From the NCBI GenBank assembly GCA_964613615.1, contig CAZTIB010000024.1, forward strand, positions 1 to 23,562: DNA of 23,562 nt. The letters are read 5' to 3'. The notes under the pieces were generated by a model, which did no database searches, was not told the DNA's origin, and saw nothing but the letters and a program-made list of their open reading frames with translations. Source of the DNA: J054 sp964613615 (GTDB lineage Bacteria; Pseudomonadota; Gammaproteobacteria; Steroidobacterales; GCA-2729495). Shown piece after piece: positions 9,078-15,560 of the stretch. Made by a program: the position numbers and the translations under genes. Within the stretch, counting starts at the first letter, position 1. Each line of letters opens with the position of its first letter.

Positions 9078-9994
9078 AGCCGTTCACCCACGCGGAGCGT
9101 GGCGCTGCGTGCGCGCGGATTCGCGGCGATTTCGGCAGCAGACGGGCGAATGGCGCGGCTCGGCAAGCGCAGCGTCGGGCGCGCGGATTCCGGCACCACC
9201 GGCAAGCGCGCAAGGGCCGGGTCGATGCGCGAGTGATCGCGGAGAAAGCGTTTTACCCGGCGGTCTTCCAGGGAATGGAAGCTGATGACGCACAGCCGGC
9301 CACCCGTCGCCAGGCTGTCCAGGGCCCGCGGCAAGCCGGCGTCGAGTTCCTGCAGCTCTTCATTCACGTGCATCCGGATCGCCTGAAAACTGCGGGTCGC
9401 TGGATGCTTGCTCCCCGGCCGTCGCGGCACGACGCTCTCGATCACGGCAGCCAATTCCCCTGTGGTGCTAATCCTTGTCTCCTGGCGATACCGACCAATC
9501 GCCCGCGCGATCCGGCCAGCGGCCTGCTCTTCGCCCAGTCGCCGCAACACCCGGGCAAGGTCTTTTTCCGCCACCGAGTTCAACCAGTCGGCGGCGCTGA
9601 TTCCGCGCGTCGGGTCCATGCGCATGTCCAGCGGTCCGTCATTGGCAAAACTGAATCCCCGGCCGGCATCGTCGAGCTGTGGCGACGACACGCCCAGGTC
9701 CAGCAAAATTCCGTGGAATGCATCGATGCCCCACCGTTCTCGCCACACTTCGAGCTCACTGAAACGTCCGTGGCCCATGACCAGCCGCGCATCCTCCGCC
9801 GCCAGTTGCTGGCCCGCCGCCACCGCAACCGGGTCGCGGTCCAGCGCGCAGAGACGTCCCCGGGGACCGAGCTGCGCCAGGATCGCGCGGCTGTGGCCGC
9901 CGCGCCCAAAGGTGCAGTCGACATAGGCGCCATCGGCGCGAATCGCCAGTTGCTCCAGAACCCGGTCCCGCAGTACGGGAACATGCTGCCCCAC
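9074..9994 (-). CDS. rsmH: RsmH (MraW), 16S rRNA m4C1402 methyltransferase
   Basis: SAM-dependent enzyme that N4-methylates C1402 of 16S rRNA in the ribosomal P site; 306 residues (E. coli 313). The SAM-binding motif DCTFGRGGHS lies at 26-35, followed by LDRDPVA, the family block LDLGVSSPQLDDAGRGFSF, and ISFHSLEDRRVKRFLRD near the C-terminus. The start is GTG at 9994 (MGQHVPVL). A Shine-Dalgarno-like GAGGGG lies seven bases upstream. An overlapping other-frame ATG at 10029 is not used. rsmI, encoded at the other end of this block, modifies the 2'-hydroxyl of the same nucleotide C1402, so both C1402 enzymes are in this window. Confidence 0.96.
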   Translation of the reverse strand: MGQHVPVLRDRVLEQLAIRADGAYVDCTFGRGGHSRAILAQLGPRGRLCALDRDPVAVAAGQQLAAEDARLVMGHGRFSELEVWRERWGIDAFHGILLDLGVSSPQLDDAGRGFSFANDGPLDMRMDPTRGISAADWLNSVAEKDLARVLRRLGEEQAAGRIARAIGRYRQETRISTTGELAAVIESVVPRRPGSKHPATRSFQAIRMHVNEELQELDAGLPRALDSLATGGRLCVISFHSLEDRRVKRFLRDHSRIDPALARLPVVPESARPTLRLPSRAIRPSAAEIAANPRARSATLRVGERL

Positions 9995-10045
9995 TCCAGC
10001 ACCCCTCGATCGGCGCGAGGTTGCGTCATAGCCTTTGCCCAGCGA

Positions 10046-10501
10046 CTAGATCGTCAGCGATTCGAGATCTGCCGGCAGCCCCAGGCCGTCATCGCCCGTC
10101 TCCGCCAGCCACTCATCCCGCCGGCTGTTCCAGCGCGCCTCATCCCACAATTCCAACTTGCCGCCTTGCCCGATCAGGATGGCCTGCTTCTCCAGGCCCG
10201 CGAACTCCCGCAGCTCCCGAGGCACGAGCACGCGCCCGTTGGCGTCAATCTCGATCTCCGTCGCGTAGCCCACCATCAGGCGCTGCAGCCGCCGCGCCTT
10301 GGGCTGGAAGCTTGGCAAGCGCATGATTTTTCTCTCAATTTCTTCCCAGTCCGGGAGTGGATAAAGCAACAGGCAGTAGTCGGAGTCCACGGTGCAAACG
10401 ACCTGCCCGTCGCCACGGGCGGCCAGGCGCTCCCGATGACGCATCGGGATAGCCATTCTTCCCTTGGCATCAAGGGTGACTTTGGTGGCACCGCGAAACA
10501 T
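10046..10501 (-). CDS. mraZ: MraZ, transcriptional regulator of the dcw operon
   Basis: DNA-binding repressor of its own operon, made of two AbrB/SpoVT-like swapped-hairpin repeats; 151 residues (E. coli 152). Both repeats are visible: FRGATKVTLDAKGRMAIP (2-19) and ATEIEIDANGRVLVPRELRE in the second half. Between them are LLLYPLPDWEEIE and GKLELWDEARW, also family-typical. The start at 10501 (MFRGATK) matches the conserved family start. In-frame ATGs at 10525 and 10588 exist, but the 10525 codon lies inside the operator repeats and its GGGAGG is only two bases away. It is 51 bases upstream of rsmH. Confidence 0.95.
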   Translation of the reverse strand: MFRGATKVTLDAKGRMAIPMRHRERLAARGDGQVVCTVDSDYCLLLYPLPDWEEIERKIMRLPSFQPKARRLQRLMVGYATEIEIDANGRVLVPRELREFAGLEKQAILIGQGGKLELWDEARWNSRRDEWLAETGDDGLGLPADLESLTI

Positions 10502-10519
10502 CCCCGAACGGACAAAACT

Positions 10520-10544
10520 GCCCATTTCCTCCCACAAAATTCCA
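10520..10544 (-). promoter_or_regulatory. MraZ operator: three 5-mer repeats with 5-nt spacers
   Basis: On the minus strand, TGGAA (10544-10540), TGGGA (10534-10530) and TGGGC (10524-10520) recur at exact 10-base intervals. E. coli MraZ is known to bind TGGGN repeats separated by five bases in the mra 5' leader. The first unit here is degenerate (TGGAA). The repeats lie downstream of the predicted transcription start and upstream of the mraZ ATG, the expected place for autorepression. Confidence 0.75.
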
Positions 10545-10553
10545 CTTCTCGAC

Positions 10554-10582
10554 ACTATAGGGAGGCCATGGGGGTGCGTCAA
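10554..10582 (-). promoter_or_regulatory. Pmra, sigma-70 promoter of the dcw operon
   Basis: On the minus strand a -35 box TTGACG (10582-10577) is followed by a 17-base spacer and a -10 box TATAGT (10559-10554). Each is one base from consensus. Transcription should start near 10547, just before the MraZ repeats, giving a leader of about 46 bases. It is the only clear promoter seen for the ten tightly packed downstream genes. Confidence 0.75.
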
Positions 10583-10638
10583 CGGCAAAATCCCATTTAA
10601 TGCTTGCCTGACAGCGACTTAGCGCGTGCTCCGCGGCC

Positions 10639-10656
10639 CTGAGAGGAGATTCTCAG
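10639..10656. repeat. Short inverted repeat upstream of Pmra
   Basis: CTGAGA, six-base loop GGAGAT, then TCTCAG: a six-pair hairpin with no T-run on either strand. It lies in the gap between rnpB and the mra promoter. Its function is unknown; it is too short to call a terminator. Confidence 0.4.
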
Positions 10657-10724
10657 CGGGTCGTTTTGACATAAATCAGGGGGTTAACAGGGATAGCTGA
10701 CAGCAGCTTGAACTGGCGGGCAGA

Positions 10725-10752
10725 CCTGCTCCGGCGCGGCGCCCGGAGCAGG
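10725..10752. repeat. Perfect 10-bp inverted repeat just downstream of rnpB
   Basis: CCTGCTCCGG at 10725-10734 and CCGGAGCAGG at 10743-10752 form a GC-rich ten-pair stem with an eight-base loop (CGCGGCGC). It starts about 30 bases past the rnpB 3' end in the direction of rnpB transcription. No T-run follows on either strand, so it is not a classical intrinsic terminator. It could block exonucleases or assist 3' processing or Rho-dependent ending of the RNase P transcript, which is inference. Confidence 0.55.
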
Positions 10753-10779
10753 CTCGCGACGGCTTTGCGCGGGAGGGAA

Positions 10780-11138
10780 AAGGAGTCGGCCGATAAGCCG
10801 GGTTCTGTCGAGGGCAACCATTCATCTGGGACCGCCGTCACCGGCGGCCTCGTGCGACCTACCCGGGAGCCCGGGCGGACGCCGGTGTGCAGACCTGAGC
10901 CCGCACTGCTCCCCTATTTGGTCTTGCTCCGGGTGGGGTTTGCCGTGCCGCGGCGTGTTACCACCCGCGCGGGGCGCTCTTACCGCACCATTTCACCCTT
11001 ACCGGCCGAGGCCGGCGGTATATTTTCTGTGGCACTTTCCGTGGGCTCGCGCCCCCCAGGCGTTACCTGGCACCCTGTCACGCTGGAGCCCGGACTTTCC
11101 TCCCGGCACCAGGCCGAGCGGCTGCCTGGCCGACTCCG
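10780..11138 (-). ncRNA. rnpB: RNase P RNA (bacterial type A)
   Basis: Catalytic RNA subunit of RNase P, which trims the 5' ends of pre-tRNAs. On the minus strand the 5' end GGAGTCGGCC (11137-11128) pairs perfectly with the 3' end GGCCGACTCC (10791-10782), forming helix P1. The conserved core is plain: GAGGAAAGTCCGGGCTCC (P4 region, about 11087-11104), GGTGCGGTAAGAGCGC, GCAAGACCAAATAGGGG, and near the 3' end ACAGAACCCGGCTTA (10808-10794), the other P4 strand. Length is about 358 (E. coli 377). Ends are estimated from P1 pairing. The gene begins about 18 bases after rsmI on the same strand; a dedicated promoter, if present, would lie in the rsmI 3' end, and I could not identify one. Confidence 0.96.
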
Positions 11139-11155
11139 GCGAGCACCTTAGGTCA

Positions 11156-12001
11156 TCAGCCCGGGTCGGGCAAGCTGGCCAGGCGATACGCGTCGGCGCG
11201 TCTCGCCCCGGTGATTCGCGCCGCCAGCGATGCCGCCCGGCCTGGCGGCAGTTCTTTGGCCAGCAGGCCAAAAACGCGTTCCAGCTCCGCCATGTTGGGG
11301 CCCGAATCCGTCATCTGGCCACCCACGACCAGGGTCAGCTCACCGCGATCTGCCCCGGGATCATCCCGGCGCAGTGAGCTCAGCCCCGCCAGGGTGCTGC
11401 GCTGAATAGTCTCGTGGCGCTTGGTCAGCTCGCGGCACAGGGTGGCCGGACGATCAGGGCCAAGGACCTCAGCGAGGTCAGCCAGGCAAGCGTCGATTCG
11501 GTGCACGGCCTCGTAGAAAACTAAGGTTTGGGGATAGGCGCTAATGGTTTGCAGGCGACGGCGGCGAGCGGCAGACCTCGATGGCAAAAACCCTTCGAAG
11601 TGAAAGCGGTCACTTGGCAGACCCGCCACCGACAGTGCGGCGATGACCGCACTCGGGCCAGGCACCGGGCACACGGGCAGATCCGCTTCGCGCAGGGCAG
11701 CCAGCAGCCGATACCCCGGATCGCTGACCAGGGGCGTTCCGGCGTCGCTGACCAGTGCGATATCGTCGCCACTGCGCAGCCGGCCCAGCAGCTGCTCCAC
11801 GCGCTGCGCCTCATTGTGTTCGTGCAGCGAAAGCAGCGGTTGCCGCAGGCCCAGGCGGGTTAGCAATTGCCCGGTGCGCCGCGTATCCTCGCACGCCACC
11901 ACGGCGACGGCGTCGAGGATCAGCCTGGCCCTGGGACTCAGATCGTCCAGATTGCCGATGGGCGTGGCCACGACGTAAAGCGTTCCCGGTTCAGCCGTCA
12001 T
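11156..12001 (-). CDS. rsmI: RsmI, 16S rRNA 2'-O-methyltransferase (C1402)
   Basis: Tetrapyrrole-methylase-fold SAM enzyme that 2'-O-methylates C1402 of 16S rRNA. It has 281 residues, normal for the family. Key blocks are LYVVATPIGNLDDLSPRA (8-25), CEDTRRTGQLL (37-47), LVSDAGTPLVSDPGYRL (83-99), PVPGPSAVIAALSVAGLP and CRELTKRHETI. ATG at 12001 has a GGGAG eight bases upstream and starts right before the conserved TLYVVATPIGNL. The frame is open to 12265, but that part overlaps the divergent lpoA and carries no family sequence. Divergent from lpoA with 82 bases between, an arrangement common in gammaproteobacteria. Confidence 0.96.
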   Translation of the reverse strand: MTAEPGTLYVVATPIGNLDDLSPRARLILDAVAVVACEDTRRTGQLLTRLGLRQPLLSLHEHNEAQRVEQLLGRLRSGDDIALVSDAGTPLVSDPGYRLLAALREADLPVCPVPGPSAVIAALSVAGLPSDRFHFEGFLPSRSAARRRRLQTISAYPQTLVFYEAVHRIDACLADLAEVLGPDRPATLCRELTKRHETIQRSTLAGLSSLRRDDPGADRGELTLVVGGQMTDSGPNMAELERVFGLLAKELPPGRAASLAARITGARRADAYRLASLPDPG

Positions 12002-12083
12002 CGACACGGCTCCCGGAACGGCTCGGGTCTGGATACTTCGGGTACAGACATCGTGGCTGTATCTCCCTGGACGGAGTTGGGAA

Positions 12084-14018
12084 GTGGGGCGAATCAGGCG
12101 AGTCAACCGGAGTGTAAAGGGCACGCGCTGCCACCGGGCAAGCCCGGGGCAAGCTGCGCTGCTGGCGCGAGCGAGCCTGGCCCTGCTGCTGGTTATCGGC
12201 GCCTGCACACCCTTGCAGCGCGACACCGGCCCGGGTGCCGAAGACCCGGGTGTCCGGCAAGCCACCGCATTGTCCGACCAGGGCCGTTACGACAAGGCGG
12301 CCGAGTCTTATCTCAAGCTCGCCGAGGGTGCGACGGGGCCGCTGAAAGAGCGCTACCTGATCCGCGCGGCCCGTGAACGACGCCTGGAAGGGCAGCTGGA
12401 TGCGGCCCAGGCGATCCTCGACAGCCTCGCCGAACCCATCAGTGAAGAGAACCTTCTGGGCTGGGCGCAGGTGGCCAGTGATCTCGCCATTGCCCGGGAG
12501 GACCCGGCAGCGGCGCTGGCGATCATCGCCCGCGCGCCACGCACGGCGAAACCTGCCGCCGCGGCCGAGATCCAGAGAATCCGCGGCGAAGCCCTGTTCA
12601 GACTCGGTGAACCGGCGCGGGGCACAGAGGCACTGCTGGAACGGGAAGTCTGGCTCGGCGACGCGGCCGCCATTGCCGACAATCAGCGCCTGTTGTGGTC
12701 CCTGTACCAGCGCTTTGGCGCGCCCGCGCAGGTGTCGACCGTTACCGCTGAGTCAGATCCGGTACTGGCCGGCTGGCTCAGCCTGGGGCGGCTGGCAGCG
12801 GACCGGCGCAGCGGTCCCGCGGGCCTGGCGCTGGCGCTGCGAAACTGGCAGCAGGCCAACCCCCAGCACCCGGCCAACAGCGTGCTGGTGCCGGAGTTGC
12901 TGGCCAGTCTCGAAACGTCTGCATTCTCCCCCGAGCGAGTCGCGCTGCTGCTGCCGGTGACTGGCCGCCAGTCCCTGGCGGGTGCGGCGGTGCGCGATGG
13001 CTTTATGGCCGGCTTCTACGCTGCGACCGACGAGCAGGCAACGATGATTCGCGTGTACGACACGGCGCAGGATGGCGTCGGCAACGCGTATCGGCGTGCG
13101 GTGATCGACGGCGCACAGATCGTCATTGGCCCACTGCTCAAAGACGACGTGACCACCCTGGCTACCAGCACCAGTGGCCTGGAGGTACCAACGCTCGCCC
13201 TGAACTTCCTCGCCGATAACGTCCCGGCCCCGCCGGGCCTGCTGCAATTTGCCCTGGCCCCGGAAGACGAGGCCGCAGCAACGGCTGAGCGGGGTATTGC
13301 AGAGGGGCGGTTGCGGGCGATCGCCCTGGCGCCGAGCGACGACTGGGGGCGGCGCGTCCTGAACAGCTTTGCCGCAACCTACCAGGGTCTGGGCGGGGTG
13401 CTGGTGGACTACCATCTGTACCAGCCGGCCGGGCGGGATTTTTCCTACGGCATCCAGGACGTGATGCTGATTGGCGAGAGCCGCGATCGCATGACGCGAC
13501 TGCAGGCAAATCTCGGCATAGACCTGGGTTTCGAACCGCGACGGCGCGCCGACGTCGACTTAATCTTCATGGCAGCGCCCGCCGAGACGGGCAAGTTATT
13601 GCGGCCCCAGCTGCGGTTTTATTATGCGGGCATGATTCCTACCTATGCCACGTCGGCCATATACACCGAAGGTGCGCGCGGAAATTCAGACCTGAACGGC
13701 ATCATGTTCCCCGACATGCCATGGATCATCGCCCCCGACGCTCAGGCAGCCGCCGCCCGGCAGAGCCTGGCCCGCTACTGGCCCGCTGAATCCAGCCGGC
13801 GCGCGCGCCTGTTCGCGATGGGCTATGACTCGTTCCAGATCGCTGCACGCATGACCGGCCCAGGCGGCCTGCCCGAGATCGACGGCGTGACCGGCCGGCT
13901 CTACCTGGCCAGCGACGGGCGCATACACCGGAAACTGATGTGGGCGCGCATCGTCCGTGGCCAACCGGTCGCCCTGGAACCGCCAGAACCGAGCGTCGGT
14001 GCCACGCTCACTGAATGA
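12084..14018 (+). CDS. lpoA: LpoA, outer-membrane lipoprotein activator of PBP1A
   Basis: Lipoprotein that spans the periplasm from the outer membrane and activates PBP1A; 644 residues (E. coli 678). A basic N-region and hydrophobic stretch end in a lipobox, LLLVIGAC, with Cys41 as the predicted lipidated residue. Residues about 45-280 are helical and Ala/Leu-rich, matching the TPR-like half. From about 285 (RVALLLPVTGRQSLAGAAVRDG) the LppC domain follows, which has a periplasmic-binding-protein fold, with VIGPLLKDDVT and LAPSDDWGRRV. The start is GTG at 12084 with GGAG seven bases upstream. The resulting signal peptide is long (40 residues); no nearer ATG exists in frame. It overlaps yraN by 20 bases. 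Confidence 0.93.
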   Translation: MGRIRRVNRSVKGTRCHRASPGQAALLARASLALLLVIGACTPLQRDTGPGAEDPGVRQATALSDQGRYDKAAESYLKLAEGATGPLKERYLIRAARERRLEGQLDAAQAILDSLAEPISEENLLGWAQVASDLAIAREDPAAALAIIARAPRTAKPAAAAEIQRIRGEALFRLGEPARGTEALLEREVWLGDAAAIADNQRLLWSLYQRFGAPAQVSTVTAESDPVLAGWLSLGRLAADRRSGPAGLALALRNWQQANPQHPANSVLVPELLASLETSAFSPERVALLLPVTGRQSLAGAAVRDGFMAGFYAATDEQATMIRVYDTAQDGVGNAYRRAVIDGAQIVIGPLLKDDVTTLATSTSGLEVPTLALNFLADNVPAPPGLLQFALAPEDEAAATAERGIAEGRLRAIALAPSDDWGRRVLNSFAATYQGLGGVLVDYHLYQPAGRDFSYGIQDVMLIGESRDRMTRLQANLGIDLGFEPRRRADVDLIFMAAPAETGKLLRPQLRFYYAGMIPTYATSAIYTEGARGNSDLNGIMFPDMPWIIAPDAQAAAARQSLARYWPAESSRRARLFAMGYDSFQIAARMTGPGGLPEIDGVTGRLYLASDGRIHRKLMWARIVRGQPVALEPPEPSVGATLTE

Positions 14019-14394
14019 AGGGCCGCAGCACCTCGCGGCCGGCAAGCTTGCCGAAACGCTGGCCGAACGCTACCTGGTGCGCAAGGGCCTGCGCACCGTG
14101 TCGCGCAATTTTCGTTGCCGGACCGGTGAACTTGACCTGGTCATGGAAGACGGGCCCCACCTGGTCGTCGTAGAGATTCGCTATCGCCGCAGGCTGGCAC
14201 CGGTGTCACCGGCCGAGAGCATAGGCATGCGCAAGCGGGAGCGTCTCGCCCGGGCCGCGCAGTATTTCCTGCAATGCCACGATCGCTACGGGGAGCACCC
14301 GCTGCGCTTCGACGTCGTGGCCGTCTCGGGTTCGCTGGATCGCCCGCGCCTGCAGTGGATTCCCGCGGCTTTCGACTACAGTGACCGGAGCTAA
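13999..14394 (+). CDS. yraN: YraN family protein (UPF0102, PD-(D/E)xK nuclease-like fold)
   Basis: Small protein of unknown cellular role with a Holliday-junction-resolvase-like fold. Visible motifs are KLAETLAERYLVRKGLRTV, the nuclease-type core GELDLVMEDGPHLVVVEIRYRRR and a C-terminal RFDVVAV. In the core the usual E-x-K is E-x-R (EIRYR), which I recall also in E. coli YraN (EVRYR), so it is probably a lineage trait. I choose GTG at 13999 (131 residues, the E. coli length), with a weak GAG five bases upstream. GTG at 13957 would give 145 residues but lacks a ribosome-binding site. The start lies inside lpoA, so translation is probably coupled. Confidence 0.87.
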   Translation: MPRSLNEGPQHLAAGKLAETLAERYLVRKGLRTVSRNFRCRTGELDLVMEDGPHLVVVEIRYRRRLAPVSPAESIGMRKRERLARAAQYFLQCHDRYGEHPLRFDVVAVSGSLDRPRLQWIPAAFDYSDRS

Positions 14395-14415
14395 TGCCGG
14401 CGAGGCATCGGCAGA

Positions 14416-14829
14416 CTATTTGATCACCTTCAGATGGGACCGCCCGCCGGCGGGCGGGGGCTGGCGGTCTGCAGCGCCGGTGTCCTGCACAGCCTCGGCT
14501 TCCTCGTCTTCGTTGGCGGCGAAGATCATGCCTCGCCCCGTCTCCCGCGCGTAGATGCCGAGGACTGCTGCAATCGGCACGAACAGTCGCCGGGGGATGC
14601 CCCCGAAGCGGGCCTCGAAGCTGATGTCGGTATTGCCAAGTTCCAGGTCACGGACGGCCGCATAGCTGACGTTCAGGATGATCCTGCCGTCGGCGACGTG
14701 AGGCTCCGGCACTTCGACGCCGGGCGCAGTGGCGTCGACGACCAAGTGGGGCGTGTGGCCGTTATCGGTCATCCACTCGTGCATCGCACGCAGCAGGTAG
14801 GGACGCTGGGAAGTGGTTAACGCGCTCAT
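14416..14829 (-). CDS. sspB: SspB, ClpXP specificity-enhancing adaptor
   Basis: Adaptor that binds ssrA-tagged proteins and tethers them to ClpX for degradation by ClpXP; 137 residues. The N-terminal substrate-binding domain runs from about 5 to 110, with RPYLLRAMHEWMTDNG, HLVVDA, ILNVSYAAVRDLELGN, ISFEARFGG and PIAAVLGIYARE, all typical. A flexible acidic and Pro/Gly-rich linker follows, then a C-terminal tail ending LKVIK, which corresponds to the ClpX-binding (XB) module. It lies 19 bases after sspA in the usual sspA-sspB pair and converges on yraN, with 21 bases between the two genes. Confidence 0.95.
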   Translation of the reverse strand: MSALTTSQRPYLLRAMHEWMTDNGHTPHLVVDATAPGVEVPEPHVADGRIILNVSYAAVRDLELGNTDISFEARFGGIPRRLFVPIAAVLGIYARETGRGMIFAANEDEEAEAVQDTGAADRQPPPAGGRSHLKVIK

Positions 14830-14848
14830 CGGGCCCGGTCGAGACAGT

Positions 14849-15448
14849 CTACTGCCGCATCTCGTGTTCGAGTTCCGTCAGGCTGTCCTGAAAGGAGCGG
14901 CGCGAGAAGACTTCGTCCATGTACCTGTCCACCGGCTCGCCACCGCTGCCAAGGTCCAGGCCATAGCTCTCCAGCCGCCACAGCAGCGGCGCAATGGTGC
15001 AGTCAACCAGCGAAAACTCGTCGCTCAGGAAAAAGTGCCGGGCGCTGAACACTTCGGCGCTGGACAGGATGCTCTCTCTCAGCATCTTGCGAATGCGTGA
15101 GGCTTGCTTGTTGTCGCTCGCATTTTCCAGGTCCTGGGCAAGGCCGTACCAGTCGCGCTCGATGCGATAAAGGGCCAGCCGGAACTGGGCCCGGGTGACC
15201 GGATCGACGGGCATCAGCGGCGGGTGAGGAAAGCGCTCATCCAAATATTCTACGATCACGCGCGAGTCATAGAGCACCAGCTCGCGGTCCACGAGCGTGG
15301 GCAGGCTGTGGTAAGGATTCAGGTCCAGCAAATCCTCGGGCAGTTCAGCCCCCTGGACGCTGACAATGTCCATGCTGATGTTCTTTTCCGCCAGCACCAG
15401 GCGGACGCGATGGCTGTGAAAGCAGGTCGGGCTCGAGTAGAGCATCAT
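14849..15448 (-). CDS. sspA: SspA, stringent starvation protein A (RNA polymerase-associated, GST fold)
   Basis: Glutathione-transferase-fold protein that binds RNA polymerase and controls stress and stationary-phase genes; not expected to act as a transferase. It has 199 residues (E. coli 212). The N-terminal thioredoxin-like domain has MLYSSPTCFHSHRVRLVLAE, then NPYHSLPTLVDRELVLYDSRVIVEYLDERFPHPPL, where the PHPPL step matches a surface feature conserved in SspA proteins. The C-terminal helical domain has FLSDEFSLVDCTIAPLLWRLE. Two adjacent ATGs (15448, 15445) are possible starts; GGGGGT lies about ten bases upstream. It follows petC after 112 bases in which I see only a weak five-pair hairpin (near 15500) and no convincing promoter. 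Confidence 0.95.
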   Translation of the reverse strand: MMLYSSPTCFHSHRVRLVLAEKNISMDIVSVQGAELPEDLLDLNPYHSLPTLVDRELVLYDSRVIVEYLDERFPHPPLMPVDPVTRAQFRLALYRIERDWYGLAQDLENASDNKQASRIRKMLRESILSSAEVFSARHFFLSDEFSLVDCTIAPLLWRLESYGLDLGSGGEPVDRYMDEVFSRRSFQDSLTELEHEMRQ

Positions 15449-15560
15449 TGATCAGGTACCCCCAGGGCAACAGCCCACACCGTCTTATGGTACAGCCGTC
15501 CCGGCGGACGACCGTCTCGTTGTTTTCCAGATCTGGCGACCGCGATGCGGTACGTCGTGT

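Noticed and set aside
9580..10029. ATG-started 149-codon minus-strand frame beginning at 10029, just upstream of rsmH
   Set aside because: Overlaps rsmH in another frame with a Trp/Ser/Arg-rich translation. The rsmH GTG at 9994 has the better ribosome-binding site and the family match.
9233..10600. A 455-codon plus-strand open frame over rsmH and mraZ
   Set aside because: Antisense shadow in high-GC DNA. Composition is Gln/Arg/His-rich with no domain, while the minus strand carries clear rsmH and mraZ.
10708..11151. Open frames across 10708-11377 on the plus strand (up to 147 codons)
   Set aside because: They lie antisense to the RNase P RNA gene, whose conserved core and P1 pairing explain the sequence; the translations show no domain.
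12002..12083. Promoters for the divergent rsmI/lpoA pair
   Set aside because: TATCTC (plus) and TATCCA (minus) are present, but the matching -35 positions are poor, so no promoter is called.
14392..14415. Possible terminator between convergent yraN and sspB (ATGCC, loop, GGCAT; also TGCCG/CGGCA)
   Set aside because: Five-pair stems that exclude each other and no T-run on either side; not enough to call a terminator.
14440..14457. Perfect 18-base GC palindrome, centred at 14448/14449
   Set aside because: It lies in the Pro/Gly/Ala/Arg linker of sspB, where GC-rich codons make such palindromes likely; no T-run and no second copy seen.
15449..15560. sspA promoter or petC terminator in the petC-sspA gap
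   Set aside because: Only a five-pair hairpin (CGTCC-CGGC-GGACG) and no convincing -35/-10 pair or T-run in the right direction.
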